From the NCBI RefSeq assembly GCF_037975245.1, contig NC_092576.1, forward strand, positions 28,135,611 to 28,199,610: a stretch of 64,000 nt of DNA, written 5' to 3'. A program made the position numbers and the translations under genes. The notes under the pieces were generated by a model. The model searched no databases. It saw only the letters and a list, made by a program, of their open reading frames with translations, and was not told the DNA's origin. Positions 11,718 through 23,054 of this stretch are shown in pieces. Positions within the stretch are counted from its first letter, which is position 1. Every line of letters begins with the position of its first letter. The stretch is from Apostichopus japonicus. Lineage: Eukaryota; Echinodermata; Holothuroidea; Aspidochirotida; Stichopodidae.

Positions 11718-11967
11718 TTCCTTTTTCTCATGTTAAATTTATTTTGGCTGTAATGTAATGAATTTATTTTTATGTTTTGTTTTAAAACTTTCATCATGGT
11801 TATCAGAATTAAACAAAGAAATACCAAAATCTTACACTCTTTCAGACAAAGATAGGTGACCCAAAATTAAGTGGTTCCAAAGGTTCCAAATGTCAATATG
11901 ATTTCATAACAGATTACAGTTGACTTTGTGAGTATTCTTCCATCGAGAAAGATCACGTTAAGTAAAT

Positions 11968-12345
11968 TTTATTATTATTACACCGTTATTTATATAGCGC
12001 ATAATCCACAAGTTCTATGCGCTTTACAATTAACCCTGGTCATTGGTAACTTGTCACACCTATTCACCAAAGTGTGCACAATTCAAACAATCTCTCCTGG
12101 GGCACAACAGTGCACCACAGCCACGTGTCCCCTGGGGGACTTCCCATAGGGTGCAGCCACAAACCGGCGCACGCAACTATATTTACAAGTCACCTCGCAA
12201 TTCCCCATTTATACACCTGGGTGAAGAGAGGCAATGGAGATAAAGTGCCTTGCCCAAGGACACAACGCAAGATCTGGCCAGGGCTCGAATCTGTAATCCT
12301 TAGATCACAAGTCCACTCCTTTAACCACTTGACCACAACGCCACC
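11968..12345 (-). mobile_element. tRNA-derived SINE with LINE-like tail
   Basis: On the minus strand the element starts GGTGGCGTTGTGGTCAAGTG. An A-box-like TGGTCAAGTGG is followed about 40 nt later by a B-box-like GATTCGAGCC, the two internal RNA polymerase III promoter boxes of tRNA genes. The body contains CCTTGGGCAAGGCACTTTAT. The 3' part AAAGCGCATAGAACTTGTGG and GCGCTATATAAATAAC, followed by AAT repeats, is the kind of tail shared with CR1/L2-like LINEs that supply retrotransposition. Length about 378 bp. No clear target duplication was found. Confidence 0.75.
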
Positions 12346-12623
12346 TTACATAATACTTAATAGGTGTAGGACATGATATAATCACTGACATTAGCTTCAG
12401 TGTCGCCACTATTTTTACTATGATACTACTACTATGTCACAATGATACCACACATTGACAATAATGAATCTTCCGAGAGCATCAAGGGGTGGACCAAATG
12501 AGGCTTGAAAGATTCGCCGTACAACTTAAAAGTGGGAAGAAGAAATTCTACCCTTTCTCCCCACGATTGTAAAGTAAGCCGATATGTCCTCTATGCCATA
12601 CATGAATAGTTCAGCTAGATACT

Positions 12624-13030
12624 AAGGAATAACGAAGGCATGGATCAAAGACAATTCATATTATTCAGTACCACAAACCTCTATACCTTAAAGGAAATAA
12701 CGAGGCCAGGGATCGAAGACAAACTATATTATTCAGTAACCTCACAACTTTGTACCTTAAAGGAATAACAAAGGCAGGGATCAAAGACAATCTATATTAT
12801 TCAGTAACCTCACAACTTTGTACCGTAAATGAATAACGAAAGCAGGAATCAAAGACAATCTTTATTATTCAGTAACCTCACAACTTTGTACCTTAAAGGA
12901 AATAACGAGGCCAGGGATCAAAGACAATCTATATTATTCAGTAACCTCACAACTTTGTACCTTAAAGGAATAACAAAGGCAGGGATCAAAGACAATTTAT
13001 ATTATTCAGTAATCTCCAAACTCTCTGATA
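12624..13030. repeat. Tandem repeat of about 68 bp, six units, with three-unit higher order
   Basis: Units begin AAGGAATAAC or AAGGAAATAAC at 12624, 12691, 12760, 12828, 12896 and 12965. Each contains GCAGGGATCAAAGACAATCT, TATTATTCAGTAACCTCAC and AACTTTGTACCTTAA with small changes. Units 2 and 5 share GAAATAACGAGGCCAGGG, while units 3 and 6 share GAATAACAAAGGCAGGG. The array therefore has a period of about 205 bp on top of the 68-bp period. It is not CRISPR: there are no unique spacers and the genome is eukaryotic. Confidence 0.85.
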
Positions 13031-13034
13031 TTTG

Positions 13035-14105
13035 ATTTTTTTTTAAGTTAATCGCTTTCTATTTGACTGAATAGTCTCGCTTTAAAAATTGGCTCCTAAG
13101 GCCTCACCACAATACACAGATAGCCGTCATTGGTTACGTAATACGCTTGAAATTCCATATATTCCTTAAAGTTGACGAAGCCATGTGTCAAGTATAACAA
13201 CTGCCTCTGAAAATAACCAGCGTCATTAAAGGGGTACAGGTGAAGGAGGTAATTTGTAACTAATCGTGGCGCTTGATTTCGAGCGCTAGTCGGCTCAGAC
13301 AAAACAAAACTGAGGCCCTTCTGCCAACATATGCTTTGCTTGTGTTGCATTTTGAAATGTTTTTTTTTTCTTCTCATCCACGCCCCCACCCCCCTAGTAC
13401 GAACATTTTGATTGCTCTACTGTTTGGAGGGTATTAAGATATTCCACAGAGAGAATGAGGGACAAACTGTCTTTACTAAAAACGTTACTATGACCGAGTA
13501 AATTGACATTTTAGTCACAACTGAGAATTATGACGCGTATTTCATATGTTACGGAGTTGAAATGATTGCGTAATGACATATGTATGGGATGAGGTACGGG
13601 TAATATTATTACATTTTTGTTCAAGATTTGAGATATTCAGTATTGGTGGAGGGCGCCGTAGACAAAATTGAGGGCTTAACTTGTAGCTTTAGATAATCAA
13701 TTCTTGACGTATGTAACGGATCTTAATCCTCCAAGCCCAGTCGAATCACATGCTAGTAGTATACGGTGCTACTGTATTGTAATATTATTTAAAAAATTAT
13801 CATAATACATCTTTGTACCATATCATATTATATGCAAGAATATTATTGTGATTGTTTGATATGATATTATTATGTTACAATAGTATTGTACGGTACTATG
13901 TGCATCGGGTGCCAAGCCACGGTGGTATGCTTATGTTACTAATGAACTCCGTTGATACCTTTGGGTAAGCAACGTTTGTTGTTTATTTTATAGTGCTTTC
14001 AAGAAACGTGGAACTGTTTGTAACTTTATAATAGCAGGCCACCTATACACTTTGGCGATCTTAGTCAACTTAATCTGGCTATCAGAGAGATGTAATGTGA
14101 GGACA
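13035..14105. other. Stretch without assignable genes
   Basis: AT-rich DNA. The longest open frame (13096-13389, minus, 97 codons) has no recognised motif and no splice context. A region rich in ATATTAT/ATAATAT (13770-13880) forms weak inverted repeats. Nothing further is supported. Confidence 0.4.
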
Positions 14106-15353
14106 AATTACTAAGTACGCCAAAAATGATATTTAAAAAGATGAAACTATTATTACTGCAATTAACATATTTATATTGGATAAGAAAAAATGTTTATTTT
14201 GGTGATAACGAAAAGTAGATATGATCTACTTCTATAACCAAGGTCTGAAATTCATTTTTTAACTTTCCAAGAGATACGTAATGATTGCAGAATACATTCG
14301 AAATAGGCAAGGTTTCTTTTTTTTTAAGTACAAAACTTATTTTTGATGGAGTAATATATTTCTGATGAAGAATTTAGTTATTTTTGATGGACCTAATATA
14401 TTTTTTGATGGAGATTTTTTTTATTTATAGAGTAATTTCCTTTTTCTCATGTTAACTTTATTTTGGGTGTAATGTAATGATTTATTTTCATATTTTGTTT
14501 TTGCGGTAATGGCCGCCCATAGTGTATCGGTATGAGGTATTTGAGGAAACCTTTCAACATGGTAATCAGCAAAAACAAACAAAAAACAATGACAAGGCAA
14601 AGACAAGGATAGGTCACCTAAAATGATATGGTCCGAAAGGTTCCAAAGGTCTATATGATTTTATAGCGATAACAGTTGACTTTGTGAGTATTTTTCCATT
14701 GACAACGATATTGAAAAGGTTCAAACTATTAATACTGCAATTAACATATTTATACTAGATAAGAAAAATTAAAATTGTATATGTTGGTGATAACGAAAAG
14801 TATATTTGATCTACTGCTTACCAATGTCTGAAATATATCTTTTTAACTCTCCAAGAGATACTCAATGATTGCAGAATATACTGGATATAGACCAGTTTTA
14901 CTGCATGTACAATTCAACTGCATGATATCCGTATTGACTATATAGCCAGCTATAAATGTGAAATACATCTTTCGACACTGCACTCAGACTAAACAACACT
15001 CTTATAACGATGAAAACTCATTGGCTCGTGCAGCTGGTTTTCGTTGTAAATAATGAAGACTTTACATATTATAATAATGTACTCTACGTACGCAGTCTAC
15101 TAGTCGTTTGCAGTTATAGAACTTTAAATTATATCCTCCGATCGACTTAGACCACACTGAGCTGAAAATGACGGAGGCGCGAAACCAATGTCTCTGTTTT
15201 GTTCTTCTGGTGCAGAATTTAAGGCTGAATCATCACACGTTGTAAGTGTAAAACCACACTATTTTAGTACTTGAAAGAGATGCGTTTGGTCACATGACAC
15301 ATTTCGACCTGCAGCCAATAATATATACTGTTGATCACTTAAGAGATCTAGTG

Positions 15354-15354
<1 letters not shown>

Positions 15355-15407
<53 letters not shown>

Positions 15408-15772
15408 GAAAATCGTAATGAGTTGGAAAATCAAGAACAGTGAAAAAACGTTCAGCCTCCACCGGGATTCGAACCACGGGCCTTCCGCTCTGTACGCGGA
15501 CACCCTAACCACTAGGCTATGGACGCTGATTGTATGTCCAGAGGTTCGAAACCGGTAAGGAAGGTCGTAATTCCACTGTAGGCGTTTGTCACCTGTATCG
15601 AACAATACTAGTTCTGTTTTTGGTGACATATTTTGCCTTACTCTAGAGATCAAACATGATGCTAACCAACTCGAAATCATTTGTGATTCCTAAAGCCGGA
15701 TCTCGAAAGAGATACTTTAAACAGACTTTATGTTAATGCAATGGAGGTAAACGACAAATGCAAATGAATATA

Positions 15773-15831
<59 letters not shown>
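15355..15831 (-). mobile_element. tRNA-like SINE inserted between two (TA)n tracts
   Basis: The direct copies of the block have a short TATATAT tract between AGATCTAGTGTTA and CC(C/T)AGGAGA. Here that spot is split: (TA)n 15355-15404, an insert 15405-15768, and (TA)n 15769-15831. On the minus strand, 15526-15455 is a 72-nt tRNA-like head. It has an acceptor pairing GCGTCCA with TGGAGGC (six of seven pairs), an A-box region AGCCTAGTGGTTAGGGTG, an anticodon-like stem TCCGC/GCGGA with a seven-base loop, and a B box GGTTCGAATCC. The T-stem pairs poorly, so it is not a good functional tRNA. Confidence 0.65.
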
Positions 15832-15833
<2 letters not shown>

Positions 15834-16383
15834 TAGGAGAGCCTTTCATCTTCTCATTGCCTGTCGTCGTTGATAGTGTGGTGAATTTAACATACGTTAC
15901 CTGACAAAAAAGGTAAAGAAATCTGTCATTTCACAGATTACCACAAAGTTGATTGAAATGTATTATTATTTCGCCTAAAGTAAAAAGCGGTATTCCATTG
16001 ACCGTATCAAGTTGATTATTAGCATTGGATTGGTATGTTTTTTTGTACTGTTGATATTCATTATCGCTTGTGTACCTTAATCAACTAATTGAGGCCATGT
16101 TTTGGTGTCATTTTTGCAGATTGTTTCAACGTGTAAGTGATCCTGCATTTGGGATCCTCAAAACATTAGTTGACCTCATCATTTTCCATGCGTTCAACTG
16201 AAACAAGTTATAAATATGTTTGATACGGATTATTTCATAGTTTTGAGACCTACCACGGTATTGACACGAACATTCCAGGCTAAAATGACGTTTGTTATGG
16301 TTATGTGTTAATGTGTTCTACTTACTACGTACTTAAGTATTCTTGTCTGATGGTAACTGTTCCATCAGTACCCCAGCGCCGTC

Positions 16384-17372
16384 TTATTGGTTATTCTGAT
16401 TACGTGACACATTCTCGTCATACTGCAAAGAGGAATACCAACGTAGGTAAGATATATATTCAAGAAGAATTAGAAGAGTAAGAAAAAGAATAGTAAGATG
16501 AGACAGAAGGAAGAGGAATAAGAATACTTACCTGTGTTGATTTGTGCACAGCTTTTTGTGCCTTCTGCAAAGTGGCCTTCCCTCTCGCAATGTACGTTCG
16601 CAATCGGTGCCTTTTCACTAATCGCGCACATCTGGGCAATCTAATCGTTCAATGATACCGAGTAGTACTTTTGCTCCTTCTTCTAAGGCCATTGAGAATC
16701 CTGCAAAGACACATCAGACTTAGCTACATGCAAGCTAATAACTTACTCAAACACGATTGCGACGATATTTGCTGCTTGTAGTTATGTGTGGTGCAAAGTA
16801 TTCCAAGTGTTTAACGAAGTCATTTGCACACTCGAAAATTCTAAGAGATTATGTATTTTCATATGGGTAAAAAATCTTGTTATTTTTACAGTAGTTGCTG
16901 ACATTTCTAAAAGAAGAATATCTATGTGGCGAATAAATCACGACGTCACAATTTCTATGCAATCCATTCTGCTTATATCTAGTAATTAAATGTTGAAAAT
17001 TTCTATAGCTAACGAGCATCGTTTTTTCAGATGAACGCTGAATATATGCTGTGATGATAAGTATATGGGCTAATGTTTGGAACACGGTTTTCTTTGCGTT
17101 ACAAATTTGTTTATGTACTACCAATTTCGACTATTATTACAATACGTTTTCACAGAGGTAGTGTTAATACACATATTCATTATGATGCCTGGGTTCACGT
17201 CGCTTAACTCTTCAACGGCTTTCCTCGTATGTCGGTTGGTAGCCAGTGCCACCTTCGCGTCTGTCAATAGCCGGTCACGTTGTCTAATAAAGCTGCTATA
17301 TGTACGACTCTTCAGAAGACCGTAACTGCTGCTGACGGCTGTGACAGACAGTACAAGCGCGGCTTGGCTCAT
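16384..17372 (-). pseudogene. Three-exon unknown gene family, inverted copy (frameshifted)
   Basis: Exons by splice sites on the minus strand: 17372-17189 (ATG, 61 codons plus one base, then a GC donor, CCCAG/GCATCA), 16700-16532 (acceptor TTTGCAG, donor GTAAGT) and 16422-16384 (acceptor TTTGCAG, stop after NVSRNQNNQ). Exon 1 reads MSQAALVLSVTAVSSSYGLL and later ATNRHTRKAVEELSDVNPG, as in the other copies. Exon 2 is 7 nt shorter than in the copy at 36714-36889, which throws it out of frame and brings a stop before the conserved HQLRMYI part. The splice signals are intact, so the damage is recent or the frame is repaired in another allele. Function unknown. Confidence 0.6.
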
Positions 17373-17869
17373 TGTATATCTGGATTGATTTGTATACTAA
17401 GTGAAAGTTAATGAGAGACTTTTCATTGAAATGATTATTTTGCAGTCTATTGATTTGACCTTGGATTGGATATTAGGGTTACTAGTTTGTCTTAAGGGAA
17501 TGGAAATGTTTATAAAAAACCAATACCAATGGTACATTCACATTATGGGTGTATGAACCTGTGGAGTATAAAATTAGACGTAAATTTGATAGGAAAACAT
17601 CTTTATTTATCGGTGTGCAACAATGACGTCAAACCTGTGTGCTCCAAGTTCACTTTTGGTACAAAAGGTCGCAACTTCAACTGTCAATATCTAAAAAAAG
17701 GTTCATAGGAATTGAATGCAAATTTCACCAGAATGGTTAGATTATGTTCATCGTTAACATATCAAAACACAGGTTTGACCTGGACTATTCTTTTAAGTCA
17801 GCATGAAAAGTTCCAAGGTTCAAGATAACTTTATACAAAGATAGCTAGAAAGATAGAGTTTTTAGAGGT

Positions 17870-18320
17870 TTTGGCTGCGTTAGAAGATCGCCATCAATTT
17901 CCACCCGCCTCTTTATAAATTAATTACCTAGTACCATAACTTCATTTCCATCAGGATTGAGCTTCAGGGGTAACAAAACGAGACATCCAATTCTGAACGG
18001 TAGTTAAAAAGAAATTAAACCGCATCACGGGTCAGAGCTGTATTGCTGTTTGCAATCAAAATGCTATCTAGAATATCCGGCAACTTTCAACCTTCAAAAT
18101 GAAAGGATCTCAAATAAATAACACCGGGCCCAACACAGAACCCCAAAGAACACACTGTCTGGTTACCATAGTAACGGAAGTGAGCCAGTTAAACACAATG
18201 CCTGATAAAACCAATAACATTGGACAAAATTTGACTAAGCAAAGAGTGATCAACATTGTCAAATGCAGCACTAATGTCTAGTAAACGTAGGACAGTGTCA
18301 GAAGTCATGTAAATATCACT
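17870..18320 (-). mobile_element. CR1/L2-like LINE reverse-transcriptase fragment
   Basis: Minus-strand translation gives VLRLLDISAAFDNVDHSLL, the motif-A region of LINE reverse transcriptases (catalytic Asp in the LDISAAFD stretch). Further on comes LKLNPDGNEVMVLGN, matching the common LKLN..KTEV...G block. The frame is broken by stops between them, and the YADD box is not seen. The fragment lies beside the end of the inverted block. Confidence 0.75.
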
Positions 18321-18404
18321 CAATAATCAACCGATTCACACAGAGATTACATTAACTACTGTAAATCTTAAAGTTTTGTTCCACAATAAAAACTGGATTG
18401 TGCT

Positions 18405-19256
18405 CAGGGGCGGACTGGGTCTTAAAACCGGCCCGGGCATTTTTCAGCTAGACCGGCCCATTATTCATTGCAATGTTACTCACATCGTGATGGCCGTCCT
18501 GGGGGAGGGGTATAAATGAAAAATTTTTGAAGTTAAGGAATGCCTAGAGGCAAAATGGTGCTATATTCTCAAGTTTGTAGGTTACAATAATCCTTTAAAA
18601 AAGACCCAAAAATAATTTTCCAGAAGCAGCATTTGATAAAACTGACAACAGTTAAAAAAGTAAACAAATATAGACAAAAATTCATGTTTTAGACTAGATT
18701 TTATCTAGTTTTTCAAGCATTTGGTGATAACATACTTGAAAAATATGGAAAAAAAACGAAATAAATCCAGCAAAACATATATGTTCATAAGAAGATTACA
18801 TGTCATGTCTACGAGAGTAGGAGCTTACGCGGTTCGCTGCTTCTGGCAGCCCCACCATCAATGATATTTTTAGGTTCAAATGTGGCCAAGATCCTTTTTC
18901 CACAGACATCAACATGAACGCCTCAAGATGTTCTTGTGTCATTGTACTTCTCAAACGGGTTTTTGATTCTCTTCAAGGCAAAGAAAGAACGTTTACATTG
19001 ATCTTCGTACTTGTATATCTTGTCGTACAAATCATAGCACGGACGGGTTGCCAATAGCACGTTCTTTTGTTACGAACTAACAGGCTTACTAACATGGTGA
19101 TTTCATGAGCTGATTCCCACAGTTAAAAATATATTTCTACATAGCCCGTCTGTATTCTATTAACTACTGTGAAAATGGGCTGTAGTTTCACCAGGCTCCA
19201 CAGCCCACCGGCCCATCGGGCACGGCCCAAATGCCCGTGTGGCCAGTCCGCCACTG
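18405..19256 (+). mobile_element. hAT-type DNA transposon, internally deleted, with both termini
   Basis: Left end CAGGGGCGGACTGGGTC and right end GGCCAGTCCGCCACTG form imperfect terminal inverted repeats of the CAGNGGCGGACTGG type known from hAT elements. Length 852 bp. The minus strand near 18900-19020 encodes CKRSFFALKRIKN and, in a shifted frame, RSTMTQEHLEAFMLMSVEK, the C-terminal dimerisation region of hAT transposases, so it is a decayed remnant. The octamer ACCAACAC follows the right end at 19257-19264. The left flank no longer shows it. Confidence 0.85.
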
Positions 19257-19346
19257 ACCAACACATACTATTGATTTATCAGACAATTGATGAGGAATAC
19301 ACTACTCCGACCTTTTACTACACTGTTAATTGTATCATCGATTTAG

Positions 19347-19865
19347 CTCATTAACATATTCCAAATCCCGATTTCGGTGATGATTGACATATGAAGATAC
19401 ATCACGTACAATCACCTGACAAGGCGCGCGAATAATTTAATAGTTCCAAAATTACGAAACTATCAAGCTAGCAAGGTTGTTCATCATGATTATGTCAATG
19501 GTAATTATGAACAGTTACTTGCAAACAGATTTCGGTGTAACAATAAGGCTGAAAAACTGATATGTCAATGACGTGCAATTATCTCAATGTAAAGTGGGCT
19601 TGTCTACTCAAACACGTGGAGCTATAGTATAGGAAAACACATGCAACTGCAGAGGCAGGCCTACAGTACGTACACAGACGCAATAACCTACTCCAGTTAC
19701 ACCATAAACAAAGATGATATTGTTTTGCAGTGAGGCCTACTGTAAGGTTACGTTTAACATATACCTATTCAAATCGACATATTATCGACTAAGCTCATTA
19801 ATATATTCCAAATCTCGATTTCGGTGATGATTGACATGTGGAGATACATCACGTTTAGTCACCTT
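19347..19865. repeat. Direct repeat pair of about 72 bp (19347-19418 and 19793-19865)
   Basis: Both copies read GCTCATTAA(C/T)ATATTCCAAA, then GATTTCGGTGATGATTGACA and GATACATCACGT, with a handful of differences, 446 bp apart. They flank a stretch with no gene. They might be remnants of terminal direct repeats of a lost element. Confidence 0.65.
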
Positions 19866-20879
19866 AACCATTGAACTAGCGCTCGTGCCCGGTTCGTCTC
19901 AGATCCCGTGGTGGATCGCTGGCCGATGACCGCCGGTCGATTAGTATCGGTGGTGTGTGGATGACTGTCGCTACTGCGGGCCGCCGATTTGGAGGTGGTG
20001 GCAGAGGAATGAAATGGACAACCAACGAAATCAAAAATGGAAGTGTTATGAAGTCTGCAAGTAAGGAGAAGAAAGCTGCTTGTGTCCTAGGGTTAGCTTA
20101 AGGGAATTACAAAGCTGGCATTACTTATACATGTAAAGACTTGCTAATATGATTAAAGGATAAAGCTAGAGATGAGGAGAGTGGTTTTTGGCAGTGGGGC
20201 TGTGGCTTTTGTGAGGTGAGGAGCGGAGGTAATAAGGAGAGACAACGAAAGGGAGAAGCCGAGGTTGTATGAGAGGATAGCAGTGATAGTGTTGCAAGGT
20301 ATCATAGGTTGTTATGAAGGCTTTATGTTTTGAGATTGTAGAAGGAAGTAGTGACATTTTGTGGAGTCCGATAATAAAAGAAGAAAAACATCGAATAACA
20401 TTGTCCTGAATCTATTACCCCAAACAACGTAACAGGAAGTAAAAGTAGATATTAGCACACTCTTTTCATGTAAACCTTATGTCTACCTAATTTCTACCCT
20501 TTTCCCTCCGTACATTGGAGAGGCTTCATTGACCCACGAACCTCAGCGCCTCCTTTAACACTCGAGCCTGACTTTCAATGGACATTTATTCACTTACTGA
20601 TCTATATCTCCAGAATGCTATATGGGAGAGATGGTGGGGTTTAATACGGTAAAAATACATCACACTTACGTGACCAGCTGTCTTAAACTCCACGCTGAGT
20701 AGAATTTTCCTATCATAATTGAGGCGGTATCAGAGTCTTCATTGATTGCTGTATAAGTCGGATGCCATATTAAGCAGCTGGTCGAATGAACACACTGCCC
20801 TGATTTGCCGCTACTTGATTCATATCGACCAATCGCGGCCTATCTTTGGATTGTAGTGAAGAGCCATGTATCTGGGAGT

Positions 20880-21100
20880 TAGGGAACAACTCCCTGCGCT
20901 GCATGGACGTAGCGCTAATGCCGCGCACATCGGACAACCCATCGCCCTAGGACTATGATATACTAGAAATGCGCAATCCTTGGCCGTTAAATTAAGGAGA
21001 GCCCTAGTCTTGATGTGTTTAAAACTAGATTGCCACGCATTGTTTCCAGCACTGCTGCGCTGCATCCGTTTTGCAAGATTTCGTTTTGGCATGGTTGGTT
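20880..21100 (+). mobile_element. LINE 3' end remnant in copy A
   Basis: Homologous to the better preserved tail at 32890-33125 (shared CGCAATCCTTGGCCGTTAA and TTGATGTGTTTAAAACTAGA). Frame-disrupting changes relative to that copy mean no continuous C-terminus can be read here. Confidence 0.6.
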
Positions 21101-23054
21101 GCAATATCACATTCAATTCTTTAATTGTAATAGCAACATAATTATATCGACAATATATGTTGTTATGGAGAGCTACCTCAGGCTTTCGTATATGTCATTG
21201 CGTTCTAGCTTTTTTTCTCATTGCTGTTTTTATTTTATCAGATAAGTCTCTTTTACCTATAAAGTGCATCAAGGCTAATATTGATCTTTCTTGGGTAAGC
21301 TGATATATGAACTGTCATTGTTCTATGATATACAAAAGCCTAGCCAATTGCTTGTTGATTTCAATGTAAGCTTAATAACCAAAATAACGCAAAAATGTAC
21401 GTTCCTACATTGATAAACAAAAGAGACAGGAATCCAAAATCCTCTAATAGAGGATTGAACCATGAAAGTTGGTTTTCCCATCATCATTGGCAAGAAATAT
21501 TTTACAGAAGCTTTGTACAGTATCCCATTAGGAAGCACAAGGAAGGGAAAAAACAAATCCAGACATCAATTGAACCTCCATGAATGTTTTTGTTTTCAAA
21601 TAAAATTATTCCGAGCTGACTTTTAACTCAAATTAAATATTAAATACTGTACGATATTCAATTTTCTCAATTTTCACCTAAGCTGTTTATCTTTAGTAGT
21701 TTCTTCATGTCAATTTAATGGAGACAATTTAGTTTGATAATCATTTATGAACGTTATCAACATTTGATTTCAATAAAAACAAATAATTCGACCGGGGAAG
21801 TACTCAATATAGACATTTGGTTTCACAGCTGCAAGATAAATACTAACAACTTTGATATCCAGCTAATTTACTAAAAAAAACACGACTGTATGAAGTATGA
21901 AGTGGAAACTGTTTGCTGGTTGGTGCCGTTTGTTGTTTGATCAGACGTTTTGGGATGACTTTAAATTGAAGTTTAGTGTTGATTTGTAAATCGCGGACAA
22001 CAAAGGAAACATTCGGGCAGACAATAGGACCTAGACGTGCCCGGTTGTAGAAAAGTAACCTTTAAAATACAGTTAGTGATTCTTCAAAGCTTTAATATAC
22101 GATAAAGTTATCTTGAACCTTGGAACCTTTCATATCATATACGTTTGAGAGACAGACTTACAGCTGCCGATAATCTGTTAATAAAAGGTTTGTTTCAGAG
22201 CTTCATAGGACGTATCAGCACTACATGTCTAAGGATAAAGTTGATATTTCATGAACCGTGAGTACTTCTTATTTATTAATAACAGCTTCATGAATACGTT
22301 TTCTTTCTAATAATACCAGTCGGCAATGACTACTAATGTCAGATACTTATTTCATTTCAAGATAAAAATAAAATAAAAAACTGAGTCAAGGTAGCTCATA
22401 TTCTTTCTGCTTAATTGCGAAAATCAACAAAGTTGGGAGAGGTAAATTTAACGATTATCTTAGCGTACTTTGAAAGAAGTAAAGATTCATGTGATTAAAA
22501 ACCTCGGTGGAATTCATATCCTGATATGAACTGTAAGATACCTGATCTTTGTCGGGTAGAATGTATTCGAGGTTTCGTTAAATACAAAACGGCATTAAAA
22601 GTTCAACGAATTTTGTATCAATAAACCCAGCCATGCTGACTTAAAAGAATAGTCCAGGTCAAACTTTTGTTTGATGTGTAAACGATGAACATAATCTAAG
22701 CATTCTGGTGAAACTTGCATTCAATTCCTATGTACCGTTTTTGAGATATTGACAGTTGAAGTTGCGACCAAATTTGTACCAAAAGTGAACTTGGGGCACA
22801 CAGGTGTGACGTCATTGTTTCACACTGATAAAATAATGTTTTGTTTTCCTATAAACTTTACGTGTAATTTTATACTCCACAAGTGAATATACCCAAAATG
22901 TGAATGTACTGGTATTTTATAGACTCCCCATCTCTTTTAGACAAATTAGAAACCCTATCTAATCCAAGGTCAAATCAATAGACTGAAAAATATCATTTCA
23001 ATGAAAAGTCTCTCATTAACTTTCACTTAGTATAGAAATCAATCTAGACATACA

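Noticed and set aside
12624-13030. CRISPR-like regular repeats
   Set aside because: Contiguous 68-bp tandem units without unique spacers, in eukaryotic DNA.
13096-13389. 97-codon minus-strand frame
   Set aside because: No start context, splice signals or known motif; kept only as a mention.
15455-15526. Possible functional tRNA gene on the minus strand
   Set aside because: A and B boxes and most acceptor pairs are present, but the T-stem pairs poorly and it is the head of an inserted repeat, so it is treated as SINE-derived.
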